Source: Elusimicrobiota bacterium
GTDB lineage: Bacteria > Elusimicrobiota > Elusimicrobia > UBA1565 > UBA9628
Length of the DNA stretch: 43,862 nucleotides
NCBI GenBank assembly: GCA_027327915.1
Contig: DAHVWT010000011.1
Span: 1-43,862, forward strand
Direction of reading: 5' to 3'
Shown: positions 31,678 to 38,760 of the stretch, in pieces
Numbering within the stretch: the stretch's first letter is position 1
Layout of the letters: every line of letters begins with the position of its first letter
Translations under genes and position numbers: made by a program
Notes under the pieces: model-generated
The model's input: the letters and a program-made list of their open reading frames with translations, nothing else
What the model was told of the DNA's origin: nothing
The model's database searches: none

Positions 31678-32489
31678 TGAGCCTCGGCTGTCTCCTTTCG
31701 GCCGCCGTTTTTTTCACGGCGCTGACGGCGCAATCGGCTTCCCAGCCCGCACGGGTCCGCAAGCCGAAAATCGCCGTCGTCATCGACGACTTCGGTTTGA
31801 CGAGCCGCAAGAACGTTCCTGACCGGTACTGGATGGAAATCCCCTGGCCTGTCAGTTTCGCGGTCATGCCGGAATCGCCACGCACCAAGGAAGCCGCGCG
31901 AGAGACTCTCAAGCACGGCCATGAGTTGCTGATCCATTTCCCGTTCGACCCCTTTCTGGATTTGAGTCTGCGGCCGGACCACGTCTATCCTGGAGACGTC
32001 AAACAGGTCGAGTGGCTGTTTAAAAAGGCGATGAAGGAAATCCCGGGCGCCAAAGGCCTCAACAACCATCGCTCGCTCAAGGCCACTCAGAATCGGCCGC
32101 TCATGGCTTGGTTCATGAAATTTCTAAAACCGACCGGGCTCTACTTCGTCGACAGCCGTGTTTCCGCGAAGAGCGTCGCCTACGACGAGGCCCGCCAAGA
32201 GGGGCTGCGGACGGCTCGCCTTAGCTATTTTCTCGACACGGCGGGCGTTCACTCTCGCGACTTTTGCCGCCAGAAGCTGCGTCAGGCCGCCGCGATCGCA
32301 CGCAGGAAAGGCTCCGTGCTCGTGATCGGCCACCACTATTTCTGGTCGACCTACAAGTGCCTTCTTGAGGAGGTGCCGGAGCTCCAGAAGGAGGGCTACG
32401 ACTTCGTTTTCGCCTCCCGGGTCGCTAAGGCCTTTGCGCCGGCAAGGTCAAGGGTGCCGGCGGAGGGAGTCGAACCCACACGGCGCTAA
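31677..32489 (+). CDS. Divergent polysaccharide deacetylase (YibQ family)
   Basis: Exported protein of 270 residues with a signal peptide (SLGCLLSAAVFFTALTAQSA) and a YibQ-type NodB-like domain: KIAVVIDDFGLTSRKN (metal Asp), SFAVMPESPRTKEAA, GHELLIHFPFDP, GLNNHRSLKATQNRP, TGLYFVDSRVSAKSV and SVLVIGHHYF. In E. coli yibQ lies next to envC, an M23-domain gene, matching the M23 gene here. The C-terminus is odd: the last 12 codons, including the stop, are antisense to tRNA-Leu (RVPAEGVEPTRR), and the TAA comes from the tRNA variable-arm loop. The natural domain probably ends near FASRVAKAFAP. Confidence 0.86.
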   Translation: MSLGCLLSAAVFFTALTAQSASQPARVRKPKIAVVIDDFGLTSRKNVPDRYWMEIPWPVSFAVMPESPRTKEAARETLKHGHELLIHFPFDPFLDLSLRPDHVYPGDVKQVEWLFKKAMKEIPGAKGLNNHRSLKATQNRPLMAWFMKFLKPTGLYFVDSRVSAKSVAYDEARQEGLRTARLSYFLDTAGVHSRDFCRQKLRQAAAIARRKGSVLVIGHHYFWSTYKCLLEEVPELQKEGYDFVFASRVAKAFAPARSRVPAEGVEPTRR

Positions 32490-32539
32490 GCGCCGAGCGA
32501 TTTTGAGTCGCTTGCGTCTGCCAGTTCCGCCACGCCGGC
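32455..32539 (-). tRNA. tRNA-Leu(CAA)
   Basis: The 85-nt type II tRNA is read on the minus strand. Its acceptor arms are GCCGGCG and CGCCGGC (7 bp) with discriminator A; CCA is not encoded (CCC follows). The anticodon stem AGCGA/TCGCT encloses the loop CTCAAAA, giving anticodon CAA (leucine, UUG codons). The variable arm is CGGCGC-TTA-GCGCCG, and the T arm GTGGG-TTCGACT-CCCTC has one U-U mismatch. A TAAAAT (32558-32553) 13 nt upstream may be its own -10. The gene overlaps the lon 3' end (54 nt, sense) and the yibQ-like 3' end (35 nt, antisense). Confidence 0.95.
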
Positions 32540-34864
32540 GTTAATGGCCGGTATTTTATCATTTCGTGCGGCCGTGCCGCGGCCGGCGGCCGGGAGCGCG
32601 GCCGCGAGGACCTCATCCATTTCCTTGACGAAGATGAAGCTGAGCGAGCGCTCGAGCTCCTCCGGCAGCACAAGGAGATCCTTGCGGTTGGCTTCCGGAA
32701 GGATGACCGTCCCGAGCCCCGCCCGGTGGGCCGCAAGAACTTTTTCCTTGACGCCTCCCACGGGCAGGACGAGTCCCGTCAGGGTTATTTCTCCCGTCAT
32801 GGCGAGATCCGAGCGCAAGGCCACGCCCGTGTAGGAGGAGGCGATCGCCGCGGCGATCGCCGCCCCCGCCGAGGGGCCGTCCTTGGGGACTGCGCCGGCG
32901 GGCACGTGGACATGGAGGCCCTGCCCGGTAAAGGGGCCGATGCGGAGCTCGTGGCTGTGGCCGATCACCCAACTCAGCGCCGCCTTCACGGATTCCTTCA
33001 TCACCGTGCCCAGGCTCCCCGTGATCGTGAGACCCTCGCCCCCAGGCAGGATGGCCGTCTCGATGTAGAGGATTTCCCCGCCCTGGGGAGTCCAGGCGAG
33101 GCCCGCGGACACCCCGGGGCGCAACTGCTTGCGGGCCTCCTCCTCGAAAAAGGGCGCCGGCCCGAGCCAATTTTCGATTTCTTCCGTGCTGATCGCGAGA
33201 TGCTTCGTCTCGCCATCGGCCCGGCGCATGGCGACTCGGCGGGCAATGCCGGCGAGCTTGCGCTCCAGTTGCCGTAGGCCCGCCTCCCGCGTGTAGCGCC
33301 GAATAATGTGCCGCAGCGTCGGATCGTCGACGCTCGCTTGCGCCGACGAGATGCCTGCCTGCCGCCATTGGCGCTCCATGCGATAGCGCCGGGCGATTGC
33401 CATCTTTTCTTCCTCGCTGTAACCCGAGAGTTCGAGGATTTCCATGCGGTCGAGAAGCGGCGCGGGGACGGTGTCGAGGGCGTTGGCCGTCGTGACGAAG
33501 AAGACCTTGGAGAGGTCGTAAGGGATGTCGAGATAGTTGTCCCTGAAGGCCGAGTTTTGGGCCGGGTCGAGGACTTCCATGAGGGCCGCCGCGGGATCGC
33601 CTCGAAAATCTCGGCCCAGTTTGTCGATCTCGTCCATCATAAGGAGAGGATTGGACACGCCCGCGCGTCGGATCGCCTGGATGATTCGTCCGGGCATTGC
33701 GCCTACGTAGGTGCGGCGGTGGCCGCGCAGCTCGGCCTCATCATGGACTCCGCCGAGGCTCGTGCGCTCGAAGGGGCGTCCCAAGGCCGCCGCGATCGAC
33801 TGGCCGAGCGACGTCTTCCCGGTTCCGGGCGGGCCCACGAAGCAGAGGATAGGGGCATTGGCCCGGGGGTTGAGCTTCATGACGGCGAGATGCTCGAGGA
33901 TTCTCTTCTTCACTTCTTCCAGGTCGTAGTGGTCCCGGTCGAGGATGGCGCGGGCGCGCCTTAAGTCGAGGTTGTCGGTGGCAAGCCGGCCCCAGGGAAG
34001 CTCCAGGATGAGATCGACGTAGACGCGCAGCACCTGGTATTCGGGAGAGGCCGCCGGGAGGCGCGCGAGTCGGTCGAGCTGGCGGTCGAGCTCCTTGCGC
34101 GCATGCTCGGGGAGGTCTGTCCGCTCCGCCCGCTTCCGAAGCTCCGCGTCTTCCGGAGCCGACTCTCCGAGCTCCGATTGGATGGCGCGAAGCTGCTCTC
34201 GCAGGAAATATTCCCGCTGCTGCTTGTTCATTTGTTCCTGGGCTTGGCTTGAAATCTTGTGCCGCAGCTGGAGGATCTGTTCCTCGCGCTCCAGATGCTT
34301 GAGGACGAGCCGGAGCCCGGCCTCTTGGACATCCGTTTCAAGCAGCTCCTGCTCCTGGATCACGTTAAGGCCGAGAAACATGGCGGTCAAATAGGCCTGG
34401 ACGAGAGGATCTTCCACCCGCTCAAGCCCCTCGAAGGCGTCGGCGACCTCTCCTCGAAGCAGGGACAAGACGCGCTCTAGCCGGTCGGAGATCTCTCTTT
34501 TGAGCGCTTCGAGGAGCGTCGGGTCCTCGGCTGTCACCGCGCGCGGCTCAAAATCGGCCTCTAAAAATGGCTTTTCGCGTATGATGCGTTGGATCTTGGC
34601 CCGCTGGACGCCTTCGACCACCGCGTGGACTTGGTCTCCGACCCGGCTCCAGCGGCGGATGACGCCGCGAGTGCCGACTTGATAGATGTCGTTCCAACGT
34701 GGTTCATCAACATCTGTCTTTTGGGACACCACGAGGATATCGTGCTCGTGTTGGGCAAGCGCCGCCTCGATCGCATGGACGGAGGAGGGCCGTCCCGCGG
34801 CGAGGGGGAGGGTGGTGCGAGGAAAGAGAACCGTGTTCCGGATCGGCAAAAGGGGTAAGGACAT
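32486..34864 (-). CDS. lon: ATP-dependent protease Lon
   Basis: AAA+ serine protease degrading misfolded and regulatory proteins in the cytoplasm. The 792 residues comprise the N-domain (about 1-200), a coiled-coil (about 205-260), AAA+ (GPPGTGKTSLGQS, LLMMDEIDKLG) and the protease domain with catalytic Ser in PKDGPSAGAAIA and Lys in GGVKEKVLAA. ATG 34864 is preferred to GTG 34870 because AAAGGAG (34879-34873) then stands 8 nt away. The C-terminus is unusual: after the normal end (EMDEVLAAALP) about 30 extra residues follow, the last 17 being a sense translation of the tRNA (GVAELADASDSKSLGA) with TAG in the variable-arm loop. Confidence 0.95.
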   Translation of the reverse strand: MSLPLLPIRNTVLFPRTTLPLAAGRPSSVHAIEAALAQHEHDILVVSQKTDVDEPRWNDIYQVGTRGVIRRWSRVGDQVHAVVEGVQRAKIQRIIREKPFLEADFEPRAVTAEDPTLLEALKREISDRLERVLSLLRGEVADAFEGLERVEDPLVQAYLTAMFLGLNVIQEQELLETDVQEAGLRLVLKHLEREEQILQLRHKISSQAQEQMNKQQREYFLREQLRAIQSELGESAPEDAELRKRAERTDLPEHARKELDRQLDRLARLPAASPEYQVLRVYVDLILELPWGRLATDNLDLRRARAILDRDHYDLEEVKKRILEHLAVMKLNPRANAPILCFVGPPGTGKTSLGQSIAAALGRPFERTSLGGVHDEAELRGHRRTYVGAMPGRIIQAIRRAGVSNPLLMMDEIDKLGRDFRGDPAAALMEVLDPAQNSAFRDNYLDIPYDLSKVFFVTTANALDTVPAPLLDRMEILELSGYSEEEKMAIARRYRMERQWRQAGISSAQASVDDPTLRHIIRRYTREAGLRQLERKLAGIARRVAMRRADGETKHLAISTEEIENWLGPAPFFEEEARKQLRPGVSAGLAWTPQGGEILYIETAILPGGEGLTITGSLGTVMKESVKAALSWVIGHSHELRIGPFTGQGLHVHVPAGAVPKDGPSAGAAIAAAIASSYTGVALRSDLAMTGEITLTGLVLPVGGVKEKVLAAHRAGLGTVILPEANRKDLLVLPEELERSLSFIFVKEMDEVLAAALPAAGRGTAARNDKIPAINAGVAELADASDSKSLGA

Positions 34865-34872
34865 GGCCACGA

Positions 34873-34879
34873 CTCCTTT
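34873..34879 (-). promoter_or_regulatory. Shine-Dalgarno AAAGGAG deciding the lon start
   Basis: The GGAG core lies 8 nt before ATG 34864 but only 2 nt before GTG 34870, so the ATG is the likelier initiator. Confidence 0.65.
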
Positions 34880-34889
34880 AAAAAATTAG

Positions 34890-34902
34890 TTGTTTGCAAC
34901 AA
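34890..34902. promoter_or_regulatory. Palindrome TTGTT-TGC-AACAA upstream of lon
   Basis: The perfect 5+3+5 palindrome lies about 25 nt before the lon start, within the region expected to hold its promoter. It could be an operator. It does not match the CIRCE element that often controls heat-shock genes. Confidence 0.35.
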
Positions 34903-34959
34903 GCGCAACGCTCCTGCCATAACGGCGACGTCGGGAAAAGCGGCTCCGAGCAAAGGCAT

Positions 34960-34992
34960 CAACAGCGAAGCTCATCCGTCGTGGCGCTGTTG
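34960..34992. promoter_or_regulatory. 8-bp inverted repeat touching the lhgO-type promoter
   Basis: CAACAGCG (34960-34967) and CGCTGTTG (34985-34992) are perfect inverted copies 17 nt apart. The right arm overlaps the proposed -35 (34990-34995), and the centre-to-centre spacing of 25 nt would allow a dimeric repressor across about two helical turns. Function is inference. Confidence 0.4.
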
Positions 34993-35017
34993 CCGACGCG
35001 GCTGCTGTTGCTAAAAT
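34990..35017 (+). promoter_or_regulatory. Promoter of the L-2-hydroxyglutarate oxidase gene
   Basis: TTGCCG (34990-34995), a 16-nt spacer and TAAAAT (35012-35017). ATG 35025 is 7 nt downstream, so the mRNA should be leaderless. An upstream in-frame ATG at 35016 overlaps the -10 box and is disfavoured. Confidence 0.55.
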
Positions 35018-35024
35018 GACGGGC

Positions 35025-36218
35025 ATGGTCGATTTCGCGATCGTCGGCGGCGGGATCGTCGGCAGCGCCGTGGCCCGGGAGCTCGCCCGCCGCAAGGCGG
35101 GGAGCATCCTCGTGCTCGAGAAGGAGCCCGCCCTGGGGCGCCACGCCAGCGGCCGCAACAGCGGGGTCATCCATTCGGGGATCAATCAAAAGCCCGGCAG
35201 CCTCAAGGCCAGGATGTGCGTCGAGGGGGGGCGGCGCGCGCGGGAGTTCTGCCGCCGTCGAGGCGTTCCCATGACGGAATGCGGAACCATCGTCGTCGCG
35301 CGCGGGGAGCAGGAGCGTCGAGTCCTCGAACGGCTTCTTGAGATGGGGAACGCCTGCGGCGTCCCAGACCTTCAAATCCTGACGTCCGGGCAGTTGGCGG
35401 AGCGGGAGCCCCAGGCGCGCGGGGCGGCGGCGCTGCTGTCGCCGACGGGCGCGGTCGTCGATTCCGTCAAGTTCCTGGAAGCCGTCGCCGAGGAAGCCCG
35501 GAGCTCCGGGGCCGAATACCGTCTGGGCTCCGCGGTGATTCGCGCGGAGAGGGGAAGGCTTTGGACCGCCGAGGGGCCGATCGACGTCGGGCATGTCGTC
35601 AATTGCGCGGGGCTTCACGCCGACCGCATCGCGCGGATGATGGGCGTGCGGCCCGATTTGCGCATCATCCCCTTTCGGGGCGAGTATATGGAAGTGGAGG
35701 GGCTCGACGTCCGGGGCATGATTTACGAGGCGCCCGATCTCCGCTTTCCGTTCTTGGGGATTCATTTGACCCGGGGCGTGGACGGGAGGCTCTTGGCGGG
35801 GCCGAGCGCGGTTCTTTCCTTCGGACGCGAGGCCTATGAGAAGGAGATCCTTGTTAAGGAAGCGGGGGAGATGCTCTCCTGGCCGCAATTCTGGCGCATG
35901 GCGTTAAGCCCTTCGTTTTTAGGCCTCGCCTGGCAAAACGCGCGCACGAGCTTCTCCCGCCGGGCCTTCGAGCGGGAAATGCTCTCCCTCGTCCGGGCCC
36001 CGGGGCCGGTGCGCCTGCGGCCCGCGCGGGCGGGAATCCGGGCCCAGCTCGTCGACGCGGCGGGCCGGCTCGTCGACGACCTCGTCCTTGAGCGCGCCGA
36101 GGGCTCGACCCATGTCCTCAACGCCGTCTCGCCGGGCATGACCGCGAGCCTCGCCTTCGCGGATTATGTGGCGGACGCGGCGCTCAAGGGCGACGCGGCG
36201 GCGGCGAAAGCGGTATAA
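35025..36218 (+). CDS. lhgO: L-2-hydroxyglutarate oxidase-type FAD oxidoreductase
   Basis: FAD-dependent oxidase/dehydrogenase that returns L-2-hydroxyglutarate to 2-oxoglutarate, usually passing electrons to the membrane quinone pool. The 397 residues start VDFAIVGGGIVGSAVARELA (Rossmann dinucleotide site), then GRHASGRNSGVIHSGI, the LhgO motif near the flavin, SPTGAVVDSVKFLEAVAEEA, VVNCAGLHADRIARMMG, IIPFRGEYMEVEG and HLTRGVDGRLLAGPSAV, and end with the FAD-contacting LNAVSPGMTASLAFADYV. The start at 35025 fits the promoter and family N-terminus. Glycine-oxidase relatives are possible, but the NSGVIHSGI motif favours LhgO. Confidence 0.9.
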   Translation: MVDFAIVGGGIVGSAVARELARRKAGSILVLEKEPALGRHASGRNSGVIHSGINQKPGSLKARMCVEGGRRAREFCRRRGVPMTECGTIVVARGEQERRVLERLLEMGNACGVPDLQILTSGQLAEREPQARGAAALLSPTGAVVDSVKFLEAVAEEARSSGAEYRLGSAVIRAERGRLWTAEGPIDVGHVVNCAGLHADRIARMMGVRPDLRIIPFRGEYMEVEGLDVRGMIYEAPDLRFPFLGIHLTRGVDGRLLAGPSAVLSFGREAYEKEILVKEAGEMLSWPQFWRMALSPSFLGLAWQNARTSFSRRAFEREMLSLVRAPGPVRLRPARAGIRAQLVDAAGRLVDDLVLERAEGSTHVLNAVSPGMTASLAFADYVADAALKGDAAAAKAV

Positions 36219-36219
36219 T
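36214..36219 (+). promoter_or_regulatory. Perfect -10 (TATAAT) upstream of the sugar-phosphate transferase
   Basis: TATAAT includes the stop codon of the preceding gene (TAA 36216-36218) and lies 23 nt before ATG 36243. No matching -35 stands at 16-18 nt in the GC-rich gene end, so an activator or an alternative start may be needed. Confidence 0.45.
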
Positions 36220-36242
36220 TACTTAGTTTTCGGCTTTCAATC

Positions 36243-37700
36243 ATGCCCTCCGTCGACAAAGCGACGATTCCGCCCGGGGCCGCGCGTTCCTGGACCGAGA
36301 TTTCCTGGCGCACCCTGTGGGCCGCGAGCGCGATCTCCTTGGACGCTTTTTCGCTCGGGCTTTCTTTCTATGGCGCCTGGGCCGTCAGGTTCCATACGCG
36401 ATTTTTCACATCTTTCTTCCCGCTGCCCAACGGCGATATCCTGAACTGGGCCTATTACGCCGGCTTCTTGCCGCCCGTCATCTTCGTATGGCTGTTCATC
36501 TTGTGGTATGGAGCCGACGTTTATCGCGAACTAAGCGTATCCTGGGAAGATCTTGCGTTCAGCTTGTTGAAAGGATGCCTTCAGGGATGGGCGGCCATGA
36601 TGGCGTTGAGCTTCCTCTATCATCGGCTGTCGGACTCCAGGTTGGTCTTCGCGGTGATGATTCCCTTCGCGTTCGCGGGCCTGATGATCGGGCATCGTCT
36701 CCTAGGAGGGCTGTGGAGCCGGGCGCGTCGAGCGCTGGCGGGAGAATCGGCGCTGCTTCTCGTGGGAGATGACCGGACGAGCCAAACCCTGGCCGCGAAG
36801 CTCTCGAAACTCAACCACCGGCGGATCCTGACGATGCCGCCGACGGGCCCGGGGGAGATACGCCGCAAAGTCCAGGAATGCGGAGTTTCGGAGCTCTTCC
36901 TGACAAACAGCGGCCTCGATCGCGATGAGCTTTTGGACTTGGCCGACGAGCTGGAGGGCGGTGGGGTCGACGTGCGCATCGTGCCAGGCCTCTTGGAGAT
37001 GCGCATGGGGGAGGTCCAGGTCGATCAAGCCTTCGGCATCCCGACCTTGAGGCTCAGGCATTGCTCGCTTTCCGGCGTCGATTCTTTCGCCAAGAGAGCC
37101 TTCGATGTCGCGTTCTCCATCCTTGTCCTGGCGGCGGGGGCCGTCCCCTGGCTTGTGCTGGGCCTTCTCATAAAAGGGGACTCCCGCGGTCCCGTGCTTT
37201 TCAAGCAAAGGCGCATCGGATACCGCGGCCGCCCCTTTGACGCTTATAAATTCCGCACCATGTCGGCGGATGCGGAGCGACGCCTTCACGGCCTGCGGGA
37301 GGAGGGCGCCTCCGGCAAGGACGGGCTTTACTTCAAGGTGAAGGAGGACCCCCGGGTGACGCGCGTGGGGCGGTGGCTGCGCCGGTTCAGCCTCGATGAA
37401 TTCCCGCAGTTCATCAACGTCCTGCGGGGGGAGATGTCCCTCGTCGGCCCTCGGCCGCTTGCGGTCGCAACCGGAGAGATGGCGGCTTTGGAACGCCGCT
37501 ATGGGCGCGTCGCCACGAAGATTTTCAATGTCCGTCCCGGCATCACGGGGTTGTGGCAGGTCTCGGGGCGTTCCGAGGTCTCGGATGAGAAGCGTTTCGA
37601 CCTCGACCTTTACTACATCGAGCACTGGTCGCCGGGGCTCGACTTGAAGATCATCCTCAAAACCGTGCCGGCGATGCTTTCCGCCAAGGGCGCGTACTAG
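36243..37700 (+). CDS. Polyprenyl-phosphate sugar-1-phosphate transferase (WbaP/ExoY type)
   Basis: Initiating glycosyltransferase that loads the first sugar phosphate on undecaprenyl phosphate for exopolysaccharide or O-antigen. The 485 residues follow the WbaP plan: four N-terminal membrane helices (about 20-152), a Rossmann-like cytosolic domain (about 165-260, ALLLVGDDRTSQTLAAKLSK), a re-entrant helix (KRAFDVAFSILVLAAGAVPW, about 282-301) and the catalytic domain. The catalytic domain carries FKQRRIGYRGRPFDAYKFRT (Arg/Asp active motif), RFSLDEFPQFINVLRGEMSL, VGPRP and RPGITGLWQVSGRSE. It stands alone, with no flanking polysaccharide cluster inside the window. Confidence 0.94.
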   Translation: MPSVDKATIPPGAARSWTEISWRTLWAASAISLDAFSLGLSFYGAWAVRFHTRFFTSFFPLPNGDILNWAYYAGFLPPVIFVWLFILWYGADVYRELSVSWEDLAFSLLKGCLQGWAAMMALSFLYHRLSDSRLVFAVMIPFAFAGLMIGHRLLGGLWSRARRALAGESALLLVGDDRTSQTLAAKLSKLNHRRILTMPPTGPGEIRRKVQECGVSELFLTNSGLDRDELLDLADELEGGGVDVRIVPGLLEMRMGEVQVDQAFGIPTLRLRHCSLSGVDSFAKRAFDVAFSILVLAAGAVPWLVLGLLIKGDSRGPVLFKQRRIGYRGRPFDAYKFRTMSADAERRLHGLREEGASGKDGLYFKVKEDPRVTRVGRWLRRFSLDEFPQFINVLRGEMSLVGPRPLAVATGEMAALERRYGRVATKIFNVRPGITGLWQVSGRSEVSDEKRFDLDLYYIEHWSPGLDLKIILKTVPAMLSAKGAY

Positions 37701-37710
37701 CCTGTTCAAT

Positions 37711-37739
37711 TTGACCGTTGCGGTTGGAATTTGTAATTT
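37711..37739 (+). promoter_or_regulatory. Possible promoter of the cytochrome c gene
   Basis: TTGACC (37711-37716) is followed after 17 nt by TAATTT (37734-37739, a poor -10) in the AT-rich 80-nt gap 37701-37780. AGGGGG (37764-37769) lies 11 nt before ATG 37781 as a ribosome site. CATAAT (37771-37776), 4 nt before ATG, is an alternative -10. Nothing else is evident in the gap. Confidence 0.3.
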
Positions 37740-37780
37740 GAATATCGCCGGAATAATTAAATCAGGGGGACATAATCGAG

Positions 37781-38416
37781 ATGAGAATCAAGACTTGGTC
37801 GTTGCGAAAAATGGCGGCTGGTTTGCTGGCGGCCGGAATGCTGGCGCTGCTTGCGGCTTCATGGACGAGGACCCTTGCCGCCGACAGGCCCTTGACTCCG
37901 GCCGAGCTGGAGAAACGCAACGCCCTCGCCAATCCTTACCCCAACGATTTGGGGCCGCTCAAAATCGACGATGTCGTCGCGAAATATCCGGACAATATCC
38001 GGGATGGGTATAAGATCCTTCTCGTCAAATGCGCCCAGTGCCACACCTCGGCCCGTCCCTTGAACAGCCAGTTCGTCGAGCCGGAAGGGAAGACCCCTCC
38101 CGCCAAGGAAGCCGCTGTCGCCAAGCTGAGGAAGGACCATCCGGAGTATTTCACGGCTTCGGCTCGGCCGGCGATCTGGAATATCGACGCCCATATCTGG
38201 AGCCGCTACGTGCACCGCATGATGTCAAAGCCCGGCTGCAATATCTCGAGCGTCGACGGCAAGAAAATCTGGGAGTTTCTCGTCTACGACGGCGTGCACC
38301 GCAAGATCGGCGCCAACGCCGCCGCGTGGAAAGCGCACCGGGAGAAGCTCCTCTCCGAGTTCAAGGCCAAATACCCCAAGCGCTACCAAGAGCTCGTCAG
38401 CCAGGGCGAGCTTTAA
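37781..38416 (+). CDS. Exported monoheme c-type cytochrome
   Basis: Periplasmic electron carrier or sensor candidate of 211 residues. The signal sequence (RKMAAGLLAAGMLALLAASW) is cleaved near LAA-DRP. A single CxxCH is present, CAQCH with C84, C87 and H88. Methionines in HRMMSKPGCNIS, 50-60 residues later, may supply the sixth iron ligand. The rest (KIWEFLVYDGVHRKIG and a Lys/Glu-rich C-terminal helix) is not a standard cytochrome c fold and I do not recognise the family. It lies just before the act cluster, separated by tatA on the other strand, and may exchange electrons with the complex; that is inference. Confidence 0.85.
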   Translation: MRIKTWSLRKMAAGLLAAGMLALLAASWTRTLAADRPLTPAELEKRNALANPYPNDLGPLKIDDVVAKYPDNIRDGYKILLVKCAQCHTSARPLNSQFVEPEGKTPPAKEAAVAKLRKDHPEYFTASARPAIWNIDAHIWSRYVHRMMSKPGCNISSVDGKKIWEFLVYDGVHRKIGANAAAWKAHREKLLSEFKAKYPKRYQELVSQGEL

Positions 38417-38440
38417 TCAGCGCCGGAAACCGAGCCTCGG

Positions 38441-38466
38441 AGGCCATCCGTTGCCTTCCGTGGCCT
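38441..38466. terminator. Weak hairpin between convergent genes
   Basis: AGGCCA (38441-38446) and TGGCCT (38461-38466) form a 6-bp stem with a 14-nt loop between the cytochrome stop (38416) and the tatA stop (38479). No U-tract follows, so a terminator role is uncertain. Confidence 0.25.
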
Positions 38467-38478
38467 TCTGTTGCTGAG

Positions 38479-38655
38479 CTAGGGTTTCTTTTCCGGATCG
38501 TCTTTGGACGGGTCTTCCTCGTGGAGGCCTTTCTTGAAGGCATTGACGGTGCGGCCGAGCGCCTTCGCGGCGTCGGGGATGCGCCTCGATCCAAAGAGGA
38601 GCACCCCGACCCCCACGAGAAGGGCCAGTTCGCGCCAACTGATTTCGGGGATCAT
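38479..38655 (-). CDS. tatA: Twin-arginine translocase subunit TatA/TatE
   Basis: Pore-forming component of the Tat pathway for folded, cofactor-bearing proteins. The 58-residue frame reads MIPEISWRELALLVGVGVLL at the N-terminus (short outside segment and membrane helix). FGSRRIPDAAKALGRTVNAF follows, the conserved FG hinge and amphipathic helix of TatA, then an acidic/basic tail (KKGLHEEDPSKDDPEKKP). It is at the short end of the family (57-90 residues). It is transcribed toward the cytochrome gene. Its position beside actB, which has a twin-arginine signal, is functionally sensible. No tatC is in the window. No clear Shine-Dalgarno precedes ATG 38655. Confidence 0.9.
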   Translation of the reverse strand: MIPEISWRELALLVGVGVLLFGSRRIPDAAKALGRTVNAFKKGLHEEDPSKDDPEKKP

Positions 38656-38719
38656 GATTTGAAATTAGCATTTTCGCGGCGGCATGCGCGGAGATTCCCA
38701 TTGAGACGAGACTAAAAAT

Positions 38720-38749
38720 TTGACAAGCGCAAAATCCTTTGCGTACAAT
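38720..38749 (+). promoter_or_regulatory. Sigma-70-type promoter of the act operon
   Basis: TTGACA (38720-38725), an 18-nt spacer and TACAAT (38744-38749). ATG 38761 is 11 nt downstream, so the 5' leader would be at most about 5 nt. The strong promoter supports this start for the long form of ActA. Confidence 0.8.
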
Positions 38750-38760
38750 GGCGGCACAGC

